Positions 5,922 to 7,533 of a stretch of 7,533 nucleotides of DNA are shown here, one piece after another (position 1 is the first letter of the stretch; every line of letters starts with the position of its first letter). The position numbers and the translations under genes were made by a program. Source of the DNA: Bacteroidales bacterium (GTDB lineage: Bacteria > Bacteroidota > Bacteroidia > Bacteroidales > JAADGE01). Location of the stretch: positions 1 through 7,533 of the forward strand of contig JALSMF010000389.1 in NCBI GenBank assembly GCA_026987795.1, written 5' to 3'. Under the pieces are notes generated by a model, which did not search any database, was not told the DNA's origin, and was given only the letters and a program-made list of their open reading frames with translations.

Positions 5922-6299
5922 ATGCAAGCTGAAAGAATAGAACTGGAATATACCATAAATACACCTCCGAATATACTATATTACAGACTTAGTAACCCCT
6001 CAGGTCTGGAAGAGTGGTTTGCCAAAAAAGTTTTTGACAAAGACGGTATATTTACTTTCAAATGGGAGCGCTCCGAGCAGCAAGCCGAATTATTAGAGAA
6101 AAAAAAGAATGAATATATAAAATTCAAATGGTTAGACTCCGATGACGGCACATACTTTGAATTTCGAATTCAAAAACAAGAATTAACCGGAGACGTTGCT
6201 TTAAAAATAACCGATTTTGCCGAACCGGACGAAAGAGATGATATTATCGGTATGTGGGACGAGCAAATAGACGGCTTAAAACATACCCTCGGAGTTTAA
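5922..6299 (+). CDS. START-like domain protein (START_2 / AHSA1-like, SRPBCC fold)
   Basis: A 125-residue soluble protein without signal peptide or membrane segment. The pattern is that of the small Bacteroidota START-like family: IELEYTINTPPNILYYRLS (6-24), PSGLEEWFAKKV (26-37), FTFKWERSEQQAELL (44-58), FKWLDSDDGTYFEFRI (68-83), DVALKITDFA (91-100) and a C-terminal amphipathic helix MWDEQIDGLKHTLG (111-124). The SRPBCC fold makes a helix-grip cavity that usually binds a hydrophobic ligand; the ligand here is unknown. The frame reaches back to a TTG at 5880, but the ATG at 5922 is preferred: it has an AAGG run 5 bases upstream, and the 14 extra residues (a short hydrophobic stretch) are not typical of the family. 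It is transcribed away from the tRNA gene and lies 135 bases before an LptF/G-type permease, a neighbour I recall as recurrent in the phylum. Confidence 0.82.
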   Translation: MQAERIELEYTINTPPNILYYRLSNPSGLEEWFAKKVFDKDGIFTFKWERSEQQAELLEKKKNEYIKFKWLDSDDGTYFEFRIQKQELTGDVALKITDFAEPDERDDIIGMWDEQIDGLKHTLGV

Positions 6300-6407
6300 T
6301 TATTACTTTCAGCAACTTATTTTCTTTCTCAGTTACATAATAAAAAAACTATGCCGAAGTTTTAAGGATATTTAACCTTTATATCCTCAGAATTATATGC
6401 TTTTTTT

Positions 6408-6415
6408 TATTTTTG
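6408..6415 (+). promoter_or_regulatory. Candidate -7 promoter element before the LptF/G-type gene
   Basis: TATTTTTG matches TAnnTTTG exactly, 19 bases before the GTG start, so transcription would begin near 6422 with a very short leader. No TTG is seen at -33 spacing and the surroundings are T-rich, so a chance match is possible. The rest of the 135-base gap (6300-6434) holds a weak hairpin and no recognisable gene. Confidence 0.35.
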
Positions 6416-6434
6416 TTCCGTAAATATATTTTCC

Positions 6435-7533
6435 GTGAAAAAAATTCACCGATTAGTCATTAAATCTTTTATAGGACCTTTTATTGTAACTTTCGCAATA
6501 TCCCTGTTTTTCCTGCTTATGCAGTTTGTTTGGCTGTGGATAGATGAATTTGTCGGCAAAGGTCTTGATATTAAAGTAATAATTAAGATACTGTATTACG
6601 CTTCTGCAGCATTAGTGCCTATGGCATTGCCTTTAGCCGTTCTTCTGGCTTCGGTAATGACTTTCGGAAACTTAAGCGAACATTTTGAACTTACCGCTAT
6701 GAAGACTTCAGGTATTTCATTATGGAGAATTATGAGCCCGCTGATTTTCTTTATAGCTCTTTTAAGTATCGGAGCATTCTTTTTTTCCAACAATGTTTTA
6801 CCTTATACAAACCTTAAATATGCACAACTGCTTTATGATATATCACGAAAAAGACCGGAAATGAGTATTAAAACAGGCGTTTTTAATAATGAAATTGACG
6901 GATACAGTATAAAAGCAGACAGAAAAAACACGGAAACAGGAATGATGTATGACTTTATGATTTATAACCACACAAAAAGAAAAGGGAATACGGAAGTTAC
7001 CGTGGCAGACTCCGGACAAATAAGCATTACAACCGACCAAAAAAACATGATTGTAACGCTTTACAGCGGTATTAATTACAATGAGATGAAAGAAAAAGAC
7101 CCGAAAAACAAAGAATATCCTTACAGAAGAGATAAATTTACAAAAGAAACAATAATTTTCCGCCTGCCTGATAACTCATTAAAGAAGAGTAACGAAAGGA
7201 TGTTTAAAAAACATTACGAAATAATGAATTCCAAACAACTGTCCGTTGTAATTGATTCTTTAAGTAAAGAATACATAAAAAGAAAAAAATTATATGAAGA
7301 CAGACTGACTGAATATAATTACTTTAAATATGAGAAAAAAGTTGTTGATAAACAAGACACCTCTGCCGTAAAAAAAGATTCTCTCATAAAATACAAAGAG
7401 CCTGAAAAGCTTTCCGTTATATATAACCTGGACAACATATATAATAATATGGATAATAAAGACAGGCTTTCCGTTATAAGAGGGGCTTTAAAAGATGTCC
7501 AAATAACAAGATCAAATATAGAAAATAACGGAC
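6435..7533 (+). CDS. LptF/LptG family permease (YjgP/YjgQ), N-terminal part; 3' end outside window
   Basis: The frame is open from the GTG at 6435 to the window end (366 codons, no stop), so the gene is truncated by the window rather than broken. The start gives MKKIHRLVIKSFIGPFIVTF, the basic end and first membrane helix typical of YjgP/YjgQ proteins. Hydrophobic segments lie at about 12-36, 52-76 and 98-118. Between the last two is FGNLSEHFELTAMKTSGIS (77-95), the conserved cytoplasmic coupling region contacting the LptB ATPase. VLPYTN (121-126) follows, then a large hydrophilic periplasmic domain (beta-jellyroll in LptF/G, about 130-235) and a Lys/Glu-rich stretch (about 240-320) that looks like the extended insert of Bacteroidota members. 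The missing part should hold three more helices. In the Lpt complex such proteins lift lipopolysaccharide from the inner membrane towards the outer membrane. Whether this is LptF or LptG cannot be decided from the part seen, so no symbol is given. Confidence 0.88.
   Translation, partial: MKKIHRLVIKSFIGPFIVTFAISLFFLLMQFVWLWIDEFVGKGLDIKVIIKILYYASAALVPMALPLAVLLASVMTFGNLSEHFELTAMKTSGISLWRIMSPLIFFIALLSIGAFFFSNNVLPYTNLKYAQLLYDISRKRPEMSIKTGVFNNEIDGYSIKADRKNTETGMMYDFMIYNHTKRKGNTEVTVADSGQISITTDQKNMIVTLYSGINYNEMKEKDPKNKEYPYRRDKFTKETIIFRLPDNSLKKSNERMFKKHYEIMNSKQLSVVIDSLSKEYIKRKKLYEDRLTEYNYFKYEKKVVDKQDTSAVKKDSLIKYKEPEKLSVIYNLDNIYNNMDNKDRLSVIRGALKDVQITRSNIENNG

Noticed and set aside
6365..6387. Hairpin AGGATAT / ATATCCT as a terminator of the START-like gene
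   Set aside because: The stem is AT-rich with a 9-base loop, and the T run begins 13 bases after the stem, so it does not have the form of an intrinsic terminator.
6596..7040. Two minus-strand open frames inside the last 1.1 kb
   Set aside because: They are shadows of the GTG-started LptF/G-type gene, whose plus-strand frame is continuous and shows membrane helices and family motifs.
1..7533. Mobile element, CRISPR array, defence or secondary-metabolite system
   Set aside because: No direct repeats with spacers, transposase or integrase motifs, terminal inverted repeats or unusual gene content were seen; every gene except the small START-like and exonuclease proteins has a well-known housekeeping family.

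Overview
This 7.5 kb window looks like ordinary core chromosome of an AT-rich member of the Bacteroidota. The pointers to that phylum are a DUF4835 (PorD-like) gene directly after coaBC, a START-like (START_2 type) gene beside an LptF/LptG-type permease, and promoter candidates of the phylum's TAnnTTTG (-7) form with little Shine-Dalgarno signal. I see no phage, insertion sequence, CRISPR array, toxin-antitoxin pair or defence cassette. I do not claim a new system here.

Left part (1-1568): the 3' end of coaBC (the phosphopantothenoylcysteine synthetase half) is followed 15 bases later by a secreted DUF4835 protein, probably in one transcript. Middle (1569-4963): a likely promoter precedes udk (uridine kinase), which overlaps by 11 bases a stand-alone DnaQ/PolB-like 3'-5' exonuclease. 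A second, better promoter then precedes a DUF151 bifunctional-nuclease gene with a C-terminal UVR motif, followed 20 bases later by a NupG-type nucleoside transporter and a clear intrinsic terminator. Next comes upp (uracil phosphoribosyltransferase, 4996-5646).

Right part (5647-7533): a CAU-anticodon tRNA gene lies on the minus strand with its own promoter and terminator, convergent with upp. On the plus strand follow a small START-like protein and the 5' half of an LptF/LptG-type permease, which starts with GTG and runs off the window end.

Taken together, the middle genes form a pyrimidine-salvage neighbourhood: nucleosides enter through the NupG-like carrier, Udk phosphorylates uridine or cytidine, and Upp converts uracil to UMP. 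Two predicted nucleases sit among them. The most useful observations are a corrected start for the DUF151 gene (the longer reading begins inside a promoter -7 box), a His-to-Cys change at the base-recognition position of Udk, and the mixture of nuclease and salvage genes.
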